Part shown: positions 13,201-27,900 of the stretch, piece by piece
How positions within the stretch are numbered: the stretch's first letter is position 1
Layout of the letters: each line of letters opens with the position of its first letter
Assembly (NCBI GenBank): GCA_947172415.1
Contig: OX359196.1
Coordinates: forward strand, 4,404,501 to 4,468,500
Reading direction: 5' to 3'
DNA: 64,000 nt
DNA from: Chondrosia reniformis
Taxonomy: Eukaryota > Porifera > Demospongiae > Chondrillida > Chondrillidae
Made by a program: the position numbers and the translations under genes
The notes under the pieces: model-generated
Database searches by the model: none
What the model was told of the DNA's origin: nothing
The model's input: only the letters and a program-made list of their open reading frames with translations

Positions 13201-15007
13201 TGTTTCACTATGTACGTAGTCCTGTTTATGTGATTGTGTGTTTCATGTTTTGCTGATCCATGCAGCTGATGTTTGGTCAGTTGGGTGCATAATGGGAGAG
13301 CTTATGACCGGAAATGTGCTGTTTAGAGGCAACAGTGGTATCCTTCACTCTCCTAAGACATCTCAGATGTAGATAAATGTTTGTTAATGCTTAACCCTTT
13401 CATTTCAATATGTATGTATGTATGTATAGTGTATCAAAAGTAACGTGCATTAGTTGTAGAGATTTTTCAATATAGATAAATACGTACGTAGCTGGGTATA
13501 GTGCAATTGGTAGTATGAAGCAGAGCTAGAGCACTTCAAAAGTGGGGCAGGCACTGGTACTAGCTTACAAGTGTCCCTGGGATTATTTCTTATGATGTAG
13601 CTACCACTTATTTGTCCTCTATAAAATGTATCTAGAACTGGTTTTGGTATCACTTTTGTGGAAGATTGAAGTTTAGATTTGCCTTTCCTTAGTTTGAGGT
13701 AGAAATTGAACAACTCATGCAGATCTTGGAGCTGCTGGGCTCTCCTACAGAGGAGTTCCTAGCTAAGATTGTATCATCTGCTAGGAATTACATTAGGACT
13801 CTACCAATTAAGCCAAAGAAAGACTTGTCAAAGGTCTTTGAAGGAGCCGATCCCCAAGCTATAGACTTGTTGGAGCGGACTTTGGTGCTTGATCCTGACC
13901 TTAGAATAACAGCAGAAGAAGCGCTGGAACATGAATACTTTAGTAGTTGTCATGACCCAGATGATGAGGTACAGTGGAACTGGTTAAGGATTACTCCTGG
14001 GTACTAGGCCTTTTAGTTCTCGCTATCAGTAGTTAAACCTTTAGTTCTCGTTATCAGTAGTTAAACCTTTAGTTCTCGTTATCAGTAGTTAAACCTTTAG
14101 TTCTCGCTATCAGTAGTTAAACCTTTAGTTCTCGCTATCAGTAGTTAAACCTTTAGTTCTCGCTATCAGTAGTTAAACCTTTAGTTCTCGCTATCAGTAG
14201 TTAAACTTTTAGTTCTCACTATCAGTAGTTAAACAGTAGTACTGCTATAATATGGTTATACAAATAGTATAATGTACAGCTCCATATATGGTTAAAAGTA
14301 GTCATTATGTGTAGTCTGTGTATTTGTGAAAGTTTCAACACAAATCTCATATGTAACATTCCATTGCATGTATTACATATATATAAGTATTCTGATTGCA
14401 TGCTATGCTTGAAATTTGTTCTGTAGCCAATTAGTGACAAATTTGACGCCTCTTATGAAGACCAGAACCGGCCAAGAGAAGAATGGAGACGTAGGTTTTA
14501 TGTTCTTTCTGGATGCCTCCCTACAATATGTGCACCTGTTCCCAGCAATGACTGCTATACTGGAGGGTAACCTCACAACTAAAGTCCAACTGTATTTCAC
14601 TGAATTGGAGACTAGTACAGTATATGTTGTGTATAGTCATTTTCAGTGGAACTTTATGTATTTGTTTTTGAAGCATTCATTAATTGTTCTGAAATAAATT
14701 AGATAGAATTTAAGATTTCATTTTTTGACTTTTACTTGATTTGAGACGTTATACGTTTAAAAGGCGGAATACCAGTGGAGAAAAAGAGAAGTAACTCTTA
14801 TATCCTCATCCAAACCTCTCACTAGGTTTAGTTCCCTATAGGCCTTTACTCTAAAGTAGATGTAGCTTGTTGATAAATGATGTGTTAGATTATTCATGCA
14901 TGCTATTTTCCAATTCGCAACTAGGGATGTCGTACGAGATGATAATGTCATTTGAGCCACCTGATCCAGTCATCTTCTCCTCACAGCCAGAAGACATGGA
15001 AATGTAG
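10219..15007 (+). CDS. p38-type MAP kinase, copy 1
   Basis: Eleven exons join in frame to 375 residues: 10219-10349, 10462-10591, 11045-11103, 11738-11864, 12284-12313, 12380-12427, 12819-12936, 13266-13337, 13703-13968, 14427-14490, 14925-15007. The protein starts [20 protein letters not shown]. Visible kinase motifs are the glycine loop GNGAFGSVV (about 36-44), the ATP lysine in [20 protein letters not shown] at 178-180 and the dual-phosphorylation motif TGY at 191-193, which marks the p38 class, then TRWYRSPE. p38 kinases relay stress signals from MAP2Ks to transcription factors and MAPKAP kinases. Copy 1 is the more divergent of the two: RSPEIILGW replaces the usual RAPEIMLNW, and an extra intron splits the DLK and DFG exons. 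Two introns carry minisatellites. Confidence 0.9.
11437..11524. repeat. inverted repeat, arms about 38 bp
   Basis: Arms at 11437-11475 and 11488-11524 are reverse complements with few mismatches (TACCTTGTATTGCATTTTCT against its complement), separated by about 12 bp. It lies in intron 3 of p38 copy 1, next to another hairpin. Likely a small foldback element. Confidence 0.7.
11535..11615. repeat. inverted repeat, arms about 33 bp
   Basis: The arms 11535-11567 and 11583-11615 (containing ACCATCTCAAAGATACG and its complement) face each other across about 15 bp. The spacing to the previous hairpin is only 10 bp, so both may be halves of one inserted element. Confidence 0.7.
12620..12690 (+). other. 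degenerate tRNA-like sequence
   Basis: The text CTCAGTGGTAGCGCACTGG resembles the D-arm / A-box of a tRNA, and GGATTCCC about 45 bp downstream resembles a decayed B-box. The acceptor stem cannot be paired. Probably a tRNA-derived SINE relic in intron 6 of p38 copy 1, not a working tRNA. Confidence 0.3.
12970..13185. repeat. 25-bp minisatellite, about 8-9 copies
   Basis: Nearly perfect tandem copies of a 25-bp unit containing CTGTGACCTGGGGAATAGGA begin about 35 bp after the donor of exon 7 of p38 copy 1. The last units change CCGTC to CCATAC. The long minus-strand frames through it are artefacts of the repeat. Confidence 0.9.
14010..14233. repeat. 28-bp minisatellite, about 8 copies
   Basis: A unit with TTTAGTTCTCGCTATCAGTA repeats eight times in intron 9 of p38 copy 1, with GTTATC/GCTATC variants clustered by position. 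It is the second minisatellite placed just after an exon of this gene. Confidence 0.9.
14757..14890 (+). repeat. dispersed repeat family copy (relative of the DUS4L arm repeat)
   Basis: It contains CCAGTGGAGAAAAAGAGAAG, then TATCCTCATCCAAA and GGTTTAGTTCCCTATAGGCC, the same order of blocks as the inverted arms at 24108-24340. The hammerhead-like start of the family is missing here. Lies in intron 10 of p38 copy 1. Confidence 0.65.
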
Positions 15008-15290
15008 TCTTTCTACTATATATTGTAGATATTTGTGTGAGAACTATTGTATGTAATTGTAATTGATTTATAAGATTTTTGCTTCATTTGACAATTTGTA
15101 AAGTCGACAACTTTGTTGCTACCAAATTGAGAGATTAGTGATAATTCTATAGCTATATTACAGCCGATTTTGTATGTATTGATGAGTCACATATCTGATA
15201 AACCTTAAGGCTGAAAGGATTTATTATGTCCTCATACAACTCGATCTCCCGTCCGCCATTTTCCATATATAATCGAAATAAAGGAAGAAG

Positions 15291-19318
<4,028 letters not shown>

Positions 19319-19616
19319 TGTATGTACCAAGGATTTCCAACTACAACCTACCTACCTAAGTACCCCACACACTCCAGATGAACATGTTTGTATTGTATTA
19401 GTGCTTCAGTATACATAGTTGTAATACAAGATTTTGTTCATGTACGAATAAATGTCAAAGACATATGTAACGATACAAAAAACAAGACATTGAAATGATT
19501 CCTGTCAAATCAGAACAAAATCAAACAAAACTAGCCTATTTAGATGGTCAATTGGATACTGTAGGTACATAGATATATGTAGTATGTACTTTATGACTAT
19601 TGCTGATTTACTTTCG

Positions 19617-20104
19617 TCATGTTCCAGCTCTCATTGGTGGTGACACTAGAATTACACCATCTCCTCTGACAAATAACATTGGAATATTCCTCTTTGTTGT
19701 CTAAAGAGATAGTCTCATGTTTACAATATACACACATTTTCATATCACATTTTGCATGCTTTTGTACACATTATATATGTGCAATCAGTCATATTTATGA
19801 ACACACAGGATAAGCATACTTTATACATTTCTTCGTAAGTTTCCTCGTCAACTTCCACGGTCGTAACAATCTCTTCTACTTCACTGAGAATCATATTAAG
19901 GTGCTGATCATAGGCCTAAAAGCGAAGTTAGGACATAAGCTAGAGTTGCAGCTCTAGCATCGCAAGTAGAATTCTTACGTGAAGTCTTCCTTTAAGTTCT
20001 CTATCATTTCTCATTTTCACATAAACACGTTCGTCTAAACTTAGTCTAATTAGGTCTAGCGGTTCGTCAACTGACACTTGTTGGGCCGTTTCTTCGGCGG
20101 CCAT
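19617..20104 (-). CDS. LSM3: U6 snRNA-associated Sm-like protein LSm3
   Basis: Three exons, 19979-20104, 19820-19915 and 19617-19700, encode 101 residues. The sequence reads [20 protein letters not shown] (Sm1 region), [25 protein letters not shown] and [18 protein letters not shown] (Sm2 region), nearly identical to animal LSM3 along its whole length. LSm3 is part of the LSm2-8 ring that binds the U6 snRNA 3' end in the nucleus and of the LSm1-7 ring in mRNA decay. Start at MAAEET, just before the first conserved residues; family length is about 102. Divergently transcribed from RPL18A. Confidence 0.95.
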
Positions 20105-20179
20105 TTTTATAAGAGCCTCATGTCACTGAGCATGCGCAAGAGGCTATCAAGCAACCACGTGTTGAATTTAGCGTAAAAA
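20105..20179. promoter_or_regulatory. shared promoter region LSM3 / RPL18A
   Basis: Only 75 bp separate the two divergent start codons, so both promoters and both 5' leaders must lie within this interval or overlap. I see no clear TATA box. Confidence 0.6.
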
Positions 20180-21500
20180 ATGAGGGCTAAGGGGCAAGTA
20201 AGTTTGCAGAAAATCAGCATTCAAGCATCCTTTATTGCATTTTTTGTCGTTCAGCTATTGTTCATATCATTACGTGTCTTTTGCTATGTAGCTAAAAGAA
20301 TATAAAGTTGTGGGTCGCCGTATTCCGTCCGAGGCCCACCCTCACCCGCCTCTCTATAGAATGAGAATATTCGCACCGGACGAAGTGACAGCCAAGTCGA
20401 GATTTTGGTACTTTGTAAACAGACTGAGAAAGTTAAAAAAGACTCGAGGGGAAATTCTAACTGTTTCTCGCGTGAGTAACATGCTTAGATTATTTATCTA
20501 TGTACGTATTATAGTAAGGAGCGGCGCGTGTGCTACACAATAATATACGTACATCACCCAGCTAACTGGTGGGAATTCTTGCGTTTGATTTATATTAGGT
20601 TTATGACAAGTCTCCTTTGAGGATTAAGAACGTTGGTATTTGGCTGAGGTATGATTCCAGGAGTGGCACTCACAACATGTACAGAGAGTATAGGGACCTC
20701 ACAGTGGAGGCAGCAGTGACACAGTGCTGTAAGTGCCTCCACCAGATCAGATATTGAAATAACATGTATAATATATGATTTGTACATTATTGAGTGTTCG
20801 TCTACTATAATAGCACACCAGATTTCAACATGCTATATCTATGTACTTTAGAGTAATAGACCTATAGGGGACTAAACCTAGTGAGAGCTTTGGATGAGGA
20901 TACCAGAGTTTTCTCCTTCTGCTCCACTGGGCCAGTGTACTAGTTTAGTGCCATTTAATATTTGTTAGTATTAGTGGTTGTTCACTAAAACGTCCATCTA
21001 AATGTATCACTCTACACCTACAAATTTATTTACTGTTTCTTAGATCGAGATATGGCTGCACGCCATCGTGCTAGAACACACTCAATTCAGATAATGAAAG
21101 TTGAAGTCATTCCTCCATCAAAGTGCAAAAGACCGCATGTAACCCAATTCCATGTAAGAGTCATAAAATGCACAAATAATTCAAACTACCTGTTTAGCTA
21201 TATATGTAGGAGTCCTGTAACCCATGTGTAACAAATCACCCTCAACCTTACAACTGTCCCAGTCTATTCTATTCAGATGCTTAATCCACATATGTATAAA
21301 CGTATCCACATATGTACATACATACATACGTATGTATAAAAGTATGCTACTGTATTCTATACATACTAATGTCATTTTAGTTTACCTTTTCCTATTAAAT
21401 TGTATAGAATTCAAAAATAAAGTTCCCGTTGGTTCACAGAGTTGTAAAGAATCAGTTCAGAAACACATTTGCTCCAAAAAGACCAAACACCGTTTTCTAA
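20180..21500 (+). CDS. RPL18A: large-subunit ribosomal protein eL20 (L18a)
   Basis: Five exons, 20180-20197, 20292-20471, 20599-20728, 21044-21153 and 21408-21500, give exactly 176 residues, the family length. The first exon encodes only MRAKGQ. Then [60 protein letters not shown] and [20 protein letters not shown] follow, diagnostic for eL20. The protein is a structural component of the cytosolic 60S subunit. A short first exon ending a few codons after ATG is typical of animal ribosomal-protein genes. Intron 3 carries a dispersed repeat. Confidence 0.96.
20830..20945 (-). repeat. dispersed repeat family copy
   Basis: Read on the minus strand, it has CCAGTGGAGCAGAAGGAGAA, TATCCTCATCCAAAGCTCTC and GGTTTAGTCCCCTATAGGTC, matching the arms around the DUS4L array. 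Truncated before the hammerhead-like core. In intron 3 of RPL18A. Confidence 0.65.
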
Positions 21501-21945
21501 GGACTCATTGGATAATTGTTGTAATTGAAGAAAATTGTGGTCGTGCATTTATTTGAATTCGAACTCCATACTGAATGTCATACAACTCAGTATATATCCA
21601 TTGCTAATAGGAAAATTTTTGCATGTTCCCAGTGCATATCTGCTCCTGAAGTTTCATTCTTTCAGAACTTAAATGCCTCTCCTACTAGTTAAGATTTATG
21701 AAATGACTACCTATTACAGTTAGTGAGACGTGTTGGTACAGGGTTCTCCTGAACGTAACTTGGTGTACGCCTGTTTCCTAGTGAAACGAGACAGTGCCTT
21801 TCATGCAAATGTCTATATAGTCTTCTTCACAAGACTAGCTGCTCTAGTTCCTTGCCTAGAATCTGCAGCATATATCAATTGTGCTGCTGGACTCTCTTTA
21901 GGACGATTTGCATCGCTTCGCTTTCAATGGCTGCATTACACAAAG

Positions 21946-24900
21946 TTATAAAAATTCATGACTTTGAAGATAATCAAGAACTGCTGGAGTACTTGGCAAA
22001 GAGTTAAATGTTAAACGTTCTGGATAATGAGAAATAAGAATACAATGACAAATAGTCATCGTGTTTCACAGCCATTTTACAGATCTTACAAATATAATAG
22101 CTTACCATATTTAGGTAGTGACTGCTCCATCATATAGATCAAGTGGTGATGAAAGCAGCTGAACGGTACACCCATAGTGAGAGCTAAGTCAACCTGCAAA
22201 GACAAAGAAATTAAAATACATGCACACATATACACACATGTATATGAAAGATAAGTTTATTGGAGCTATTGGCAACAAAATTGAGCTAGATTAAACGTTT
22301 CGACCCGTAGGTCTTCATCAGCAGTTACCAATAAACTTATCTTTCATAATGAACGCAACTAAAATTACCCCCTAACACATGTATATGTATGTACGTATAT
22401 GTTTGATAAAAATGTCATATCATTGGTTAAAGATAGTCTTGAATCCAGCCCCATCATATGCGATTGCACCATAGTGACACACGCAGAGGATAGGGGCTGG
22501 ATTCGAGACTAGGTTAAAGAGGGTTACAGCAACCAATGCCTCATTTAGATGTGGTTCAACCCCTAGCCAAAGTCCCCAGCAGTGATATACATATTCTATT
22601 GATTAGTAACATTAAGAGAAGTACGACCTACAAAATGATGTGATGATGGCTTGGAAGGAAATGTGAAGATGAGTGTCCAGTCCATATTCAATGTTATAAA
22701 ACAATAGGGGATATTTTTGCATTTATGATGAAAAGGTAGGTAGGTATATATTTGAGCATCAGCAACACTTATATTCGAGAAACAGAGATTTCAACGTTTC
22801 AGCCTGTTACGTAGGTTGTTTTCAGCAATGAACGAATCTACCTTTTATATAAGTACATACCTTAGGTTGAACTTAGCTTCATAAGGTACCATCTTTATAT
22901 GGTATATTGTGCTATTCTCACTCACCCAATCCTTAATGCACTCCTTAGGTGTACTTTCACAACCAGAAAACATGGCTGGGTTCTGAAGCATTCCTCTGGC
23001 ACACATAACACCATCTACACCAGTACTGCTGTGGACTTGAGCAACATCCTTTAAATTAAATATATCACCATTGGCAATCACTGGTATGCCCACAGACTCC
23101 TTTACCTTTACACAAAGATCAGTAAAAGATTCAAATCAATCCAAGCTGTCACATGAAGGCATTACTACAAGCTGGGTGACGCAAGTGGCTACTTTACAAC
23201 AATAGCAAAACTTTAGTTGATTCATTTTGACTGATAAAACTAACCAACTTAATGGCCTCTAGTGACACTGGTTCTGTCCTCTGTTTTACTGTTCTCCCAT
23301 GCACAGTAAGCCAGGAGACACCGGCGTGTTCAGCACGCCTCACCAGTTCAACTGTCTCCCTAAGATTGCATACCAGTATACTAAAGTGATACTTTGTAAT
23401 ATATTAATGACATATCTACTAGTCTGCAGTGATACTTTGTAATATATTAATGACATATCTACTAGTCTGCAGTGATACTTTGTAATATATTAATGACATA
23501 TCATGTACTTTAGATTACTGTGTATCCTAATTTTGATGGACACAGGAAGAGAGCTCCTTCTCTTAGCTTGCTGGACCATATCAGCAAGAAGATCAACATG
23601 ATCAATCAAATGAGCGCCATACCCTTCAGCCATAGCCCACCTAAGGAATAGTCACCAGTGCTTAATAGTTCATCCAAGGTCATAACCAAACATAATCTTA
23701 TACTCACAACCATATGTACATATGCATACATGACATACGTATGTATGTAGGTAATGGCAAAACAATACAATCACTAAAACTACAGAGTCTTTTGTTATTG
23801 CTCTCCAAAATGTTATATGTACCAATTACACAGTGTGGCTTAATGATCGACACCAACTACGTACGTATGTCACTAATACGTACCTCCCTTCTAAATAGTT
23901 ATTATGGTTCAAAGGATGGCCTAGACACATATTCATCCTATAATCTTGCAGCTAATGGCCTTACATCCTTACAGCATTGCTTACCTTTGGGGACACCCAC
24001 AATTTAAGTCTACAGCATCACAATACCTGCAGAAAGGATAAAGATGGGGTTGAGCTGCTCTGTAACCTCAAAGGTAACTCTAGAGACAAGACTACGACTG
24101 TTACATAGAAGATCAAAATAAAGAAAAAGACAGACTCCCAGGATCACTGATGAAGGGTGGAATTCCCAGAAACAGCTGTCTGACCTAGTGGAGAAGAAGA
24201 TGAAAGAAGGGAAAAGAAGGAAGAAAAGACTCCTGTATCCTCATCCAAAAGCTCTCTTCAGGTTTAGTTCCCCTATAGGCTCTTTTACAGAATAGGCATA
24301 GCATGTAGGAAAATGGTATCTTAGATTTTTCATACGTACGGGGCAACCAACTCTGCGGCTGCAGCAAACTGTTCTGAGGTAGAGGCTGCCAACTGGACCA
24401 CCAGAGGTCTATCACCTAGGAGACAGAAGCAAGGCATACATTCAGCAATATTCACAAAAACATCTGAGGGCTCTTATTAAGAAGCACAATCATTTTCTAT
24501 TTTTACAATGTGTTCTGCTGCATATCACATATCCAGTTACAAACTTAAGGTATGGTGAGAGATAGGGCAAATCTAAGTAGACGATTTGAACAAACACTGC
24601 ACCTGGATGAGTTGTAAAAGCAACATCTCTTGCCTTTTTAGATCTCACAAAAGAATCTGAGACGATCATAGGAGTACAGGCCACATCACAACCATATCTA
24701 CATACGACCAGAGAGGACAGGCCACATCACAACCATATCTACATACGACCAGAGAGGACAGGCCACATCACAACCATATCTACATACGACCAGAGAGGAC
24801 AGGCCACATCACAGCCATATCTACATACGACCAGAGAGGACAGGCCACATCACAGCCATATCTACATACGACCAGAGAGGACAGGCCACATCACAACCAT

Positions 24901-27900
24901 ATCTACATACGACCAGAGAGGACAGACCACATCACAACCATATCTACATACGACCAGAGAGGACAGGCCACATCACAACCATATCTACATACGACCAGAG
25001 AGGACAGGCCACATCACAACCATATCTACATACGACCAGAGAGTACAGGCCACATCACAACCACATCTACATACGACCAGAGAGTACAGGCCACATCACA
25101 GCCATATCTACATACGACCAGAGAGGACAGGCCACATCACAACCATATCTACATACGACCAGAGAGTACAGGCCACATCACAACCATATCTACATACGAC
25201 CAGAGAGGACAGGCCACATCACAACCATATCTACATACGACCAGAGAGTACAGGCCACATCACAGCCATATCTACATACGACCAGAGAGGACAGGCCACA
25301 TCACAACCATATCTACATACGACCAGAGAGGACAGGCCACATCACAGCCATATCTACATACGACCAGAGAGGACAGGCCACATCACAACCATATCTACAT
25401 ACGACCAGAGAGTACAGGCCACATCACAGCCATATCTACATACGACCAGAGAGTACAGGCCACATCACAGCCATATCTACATACGACCAGAGAGTACAGG
25501 CCACATCACAACCATATCTACATACGACCAGAGAGTACAGGCCACATCACAGCCATATCTACATACGACCAGAGAGTACAGGCCACATCACAGCCATATC
25601 TACATACGACCAGAGAGGACAGGCCACATCACAACCATATCTACATACGACCAGAGAGGACAGGCCACATCACAACCATATCTACATACGACCAGAGAGG
25701 ACAGGCCACATCACAACCATATCTACATACGACCAGAGAGGACAGGCCACATCACAACCATATCTACATACGACCAGAGAGGACAGGCCACATCACAACC
25801 ATATCTACATATGACCAGAGAGGACAGGCCACATCACAACCACATCTACATACGACCAGAGAGGACAGGTCTCATCACAACCATATCTACATACGACCAG
25901 AGAGGACAGGCCACATCACAACCATATCTACATACGACCAGAGAGGACAGGCCACATCACAACCACATCTACATACGACCAGAGAGGACAGGTCTCATCA
26001 CAACCATATCTACATACGACCAGAGAGGACAGGTCACATCACAACCATATCTACATATGACCAGAGAGGACAGGCCACATCACAGCCATATCTACATACG
26101 ACCAGAGAGGACAGGCCACATCACAACCATATCTACATACGACCAGAGAGGACAGGCCACATCACAGCCATATCTACATACGACCAGAGAGGACAGGCCA
26201 CATCACAACCATATCTACATACGACCAGAGAGGACAGGCCACATCACAACCATATCTACATACGACCAGAGAGGACAGGCCACATCACAACCATATCTAC
26301 ATACGACCAGAGAGGACAGGTCACATCACAACCATATCTACATACGACCAGAGAGGACAGGCCACATCACAACCATATCTACATACGACCAGAGAGGACA
26401 GGTCACATCACAACCATATCTACATACGACCAGAGAGGACAGGCCACATCACAACCATATCTACATACGACCAGAGAGGACAGGTCTCATCACAACCATA
26501 TCTACATACGACCAGAGAGGACAGGCCACATCAAAACCATATCTACATACGACCAGAGAGGACAGGCCACATCACAACCATATCTACATATGACCAGAGA
26601 GGACAGGCCACATCACAGCCATATCTACATATGACCAGAGAGGACAGGCCACATCACAGCCATATCTACATACGACCAGAGAGGACAGGCCACATCACAA
26701 CCACATCTACATACGACCAGAGAGGACAGGCCACATCACAACCACATCTACATACGACCAGAGAGGACAGGCCACATCACAACCATATCTACATACGACC
26801 AGAGAAGACAGGCCACATCACAACCACATCTACATACGACCAGAGAGGACAGGCCACATCACAACCATATCTACATACGACCAGAGAGGACAGGTCTCAT
26901 CACAGCCATATCTACATACGACCAGAGAGAACAGGCCACATCACAACCATATCTACATACGACCAGAGAGGACAGGCCACATCACAACCATATCTACATA
27001 CGACCAGAGAGGACAGGTCACATCACAACCATATCTACATACGACCAGAGAGGACAGGCCACATCACAGCCATATCTACATACGACCAGAGAGGACAGGC
27101 CACATCACAGCCATATCTACATACGACCAGAGAGGACAGGCCACATCACAGCCATATCTACATACGACCAGAGAGGACAGGCCACATCACAACCATATCT
27201 ACATATGACCAGAGAGGACAGGTCTCATCACAGCCATATCTACATACGACCAGAGAGGACAGGCCACATCACAGCCATATCTACATACGACCAGAGAGGA
27301 CAGGCCACATCACAACCATATCTACATATGACCAGAGAGGACAGGTCTCATCACAGCCATATCTACATACGACCAGAGAGGACAGGCCACATCACAACCA
27401 TATCTACATACGACCAGAGAGGACAGGTCTCATCACAGCCATATCTACATACGACCAGAGAGAACAGGCCACATCACAACCATATCTACATACGACCAGA
27501 GAGGACAGGCCACATCACAACCATATCTACATACGACCAGAGAGGACAGGTCACATCACAACCATATCTACATACGACCAGAGAGGACAGGCCACATCAC
27601 AGCCATATCTACATACGACCAGAGAGGACAGGCCACATCACAGCCATATCTACATACGACCAGAGAGGACAGGCCACATCACAGCCATATCTACATACGA
27701 CCAGAGAGGACAGGCCACATCACAACCATATCTACATATGACCAGAGAGGACAGGTCTCATCACAGCCATATCTACATATGACCAGAGAGGACAGGCCAC
27801 ATCACAACCATATCTACATACGACCAGAGAGGACAGGTCTCATCACAGCCATATCTACATATGACCAGAGAGGACAGGCCACATCACAGCCATATCTACA

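Noticed and set aside
23509-23640. Loss of a catalytic residue in DUS4L (GYGAHL where relatives have GYGACL)
   Set aside because: By comparison with bacterial DusC, the catalytic cysteine is the one in the GCP motif (DLNCGCPQ), which is intact; the position in GYGA(C/H)L varies in the family.
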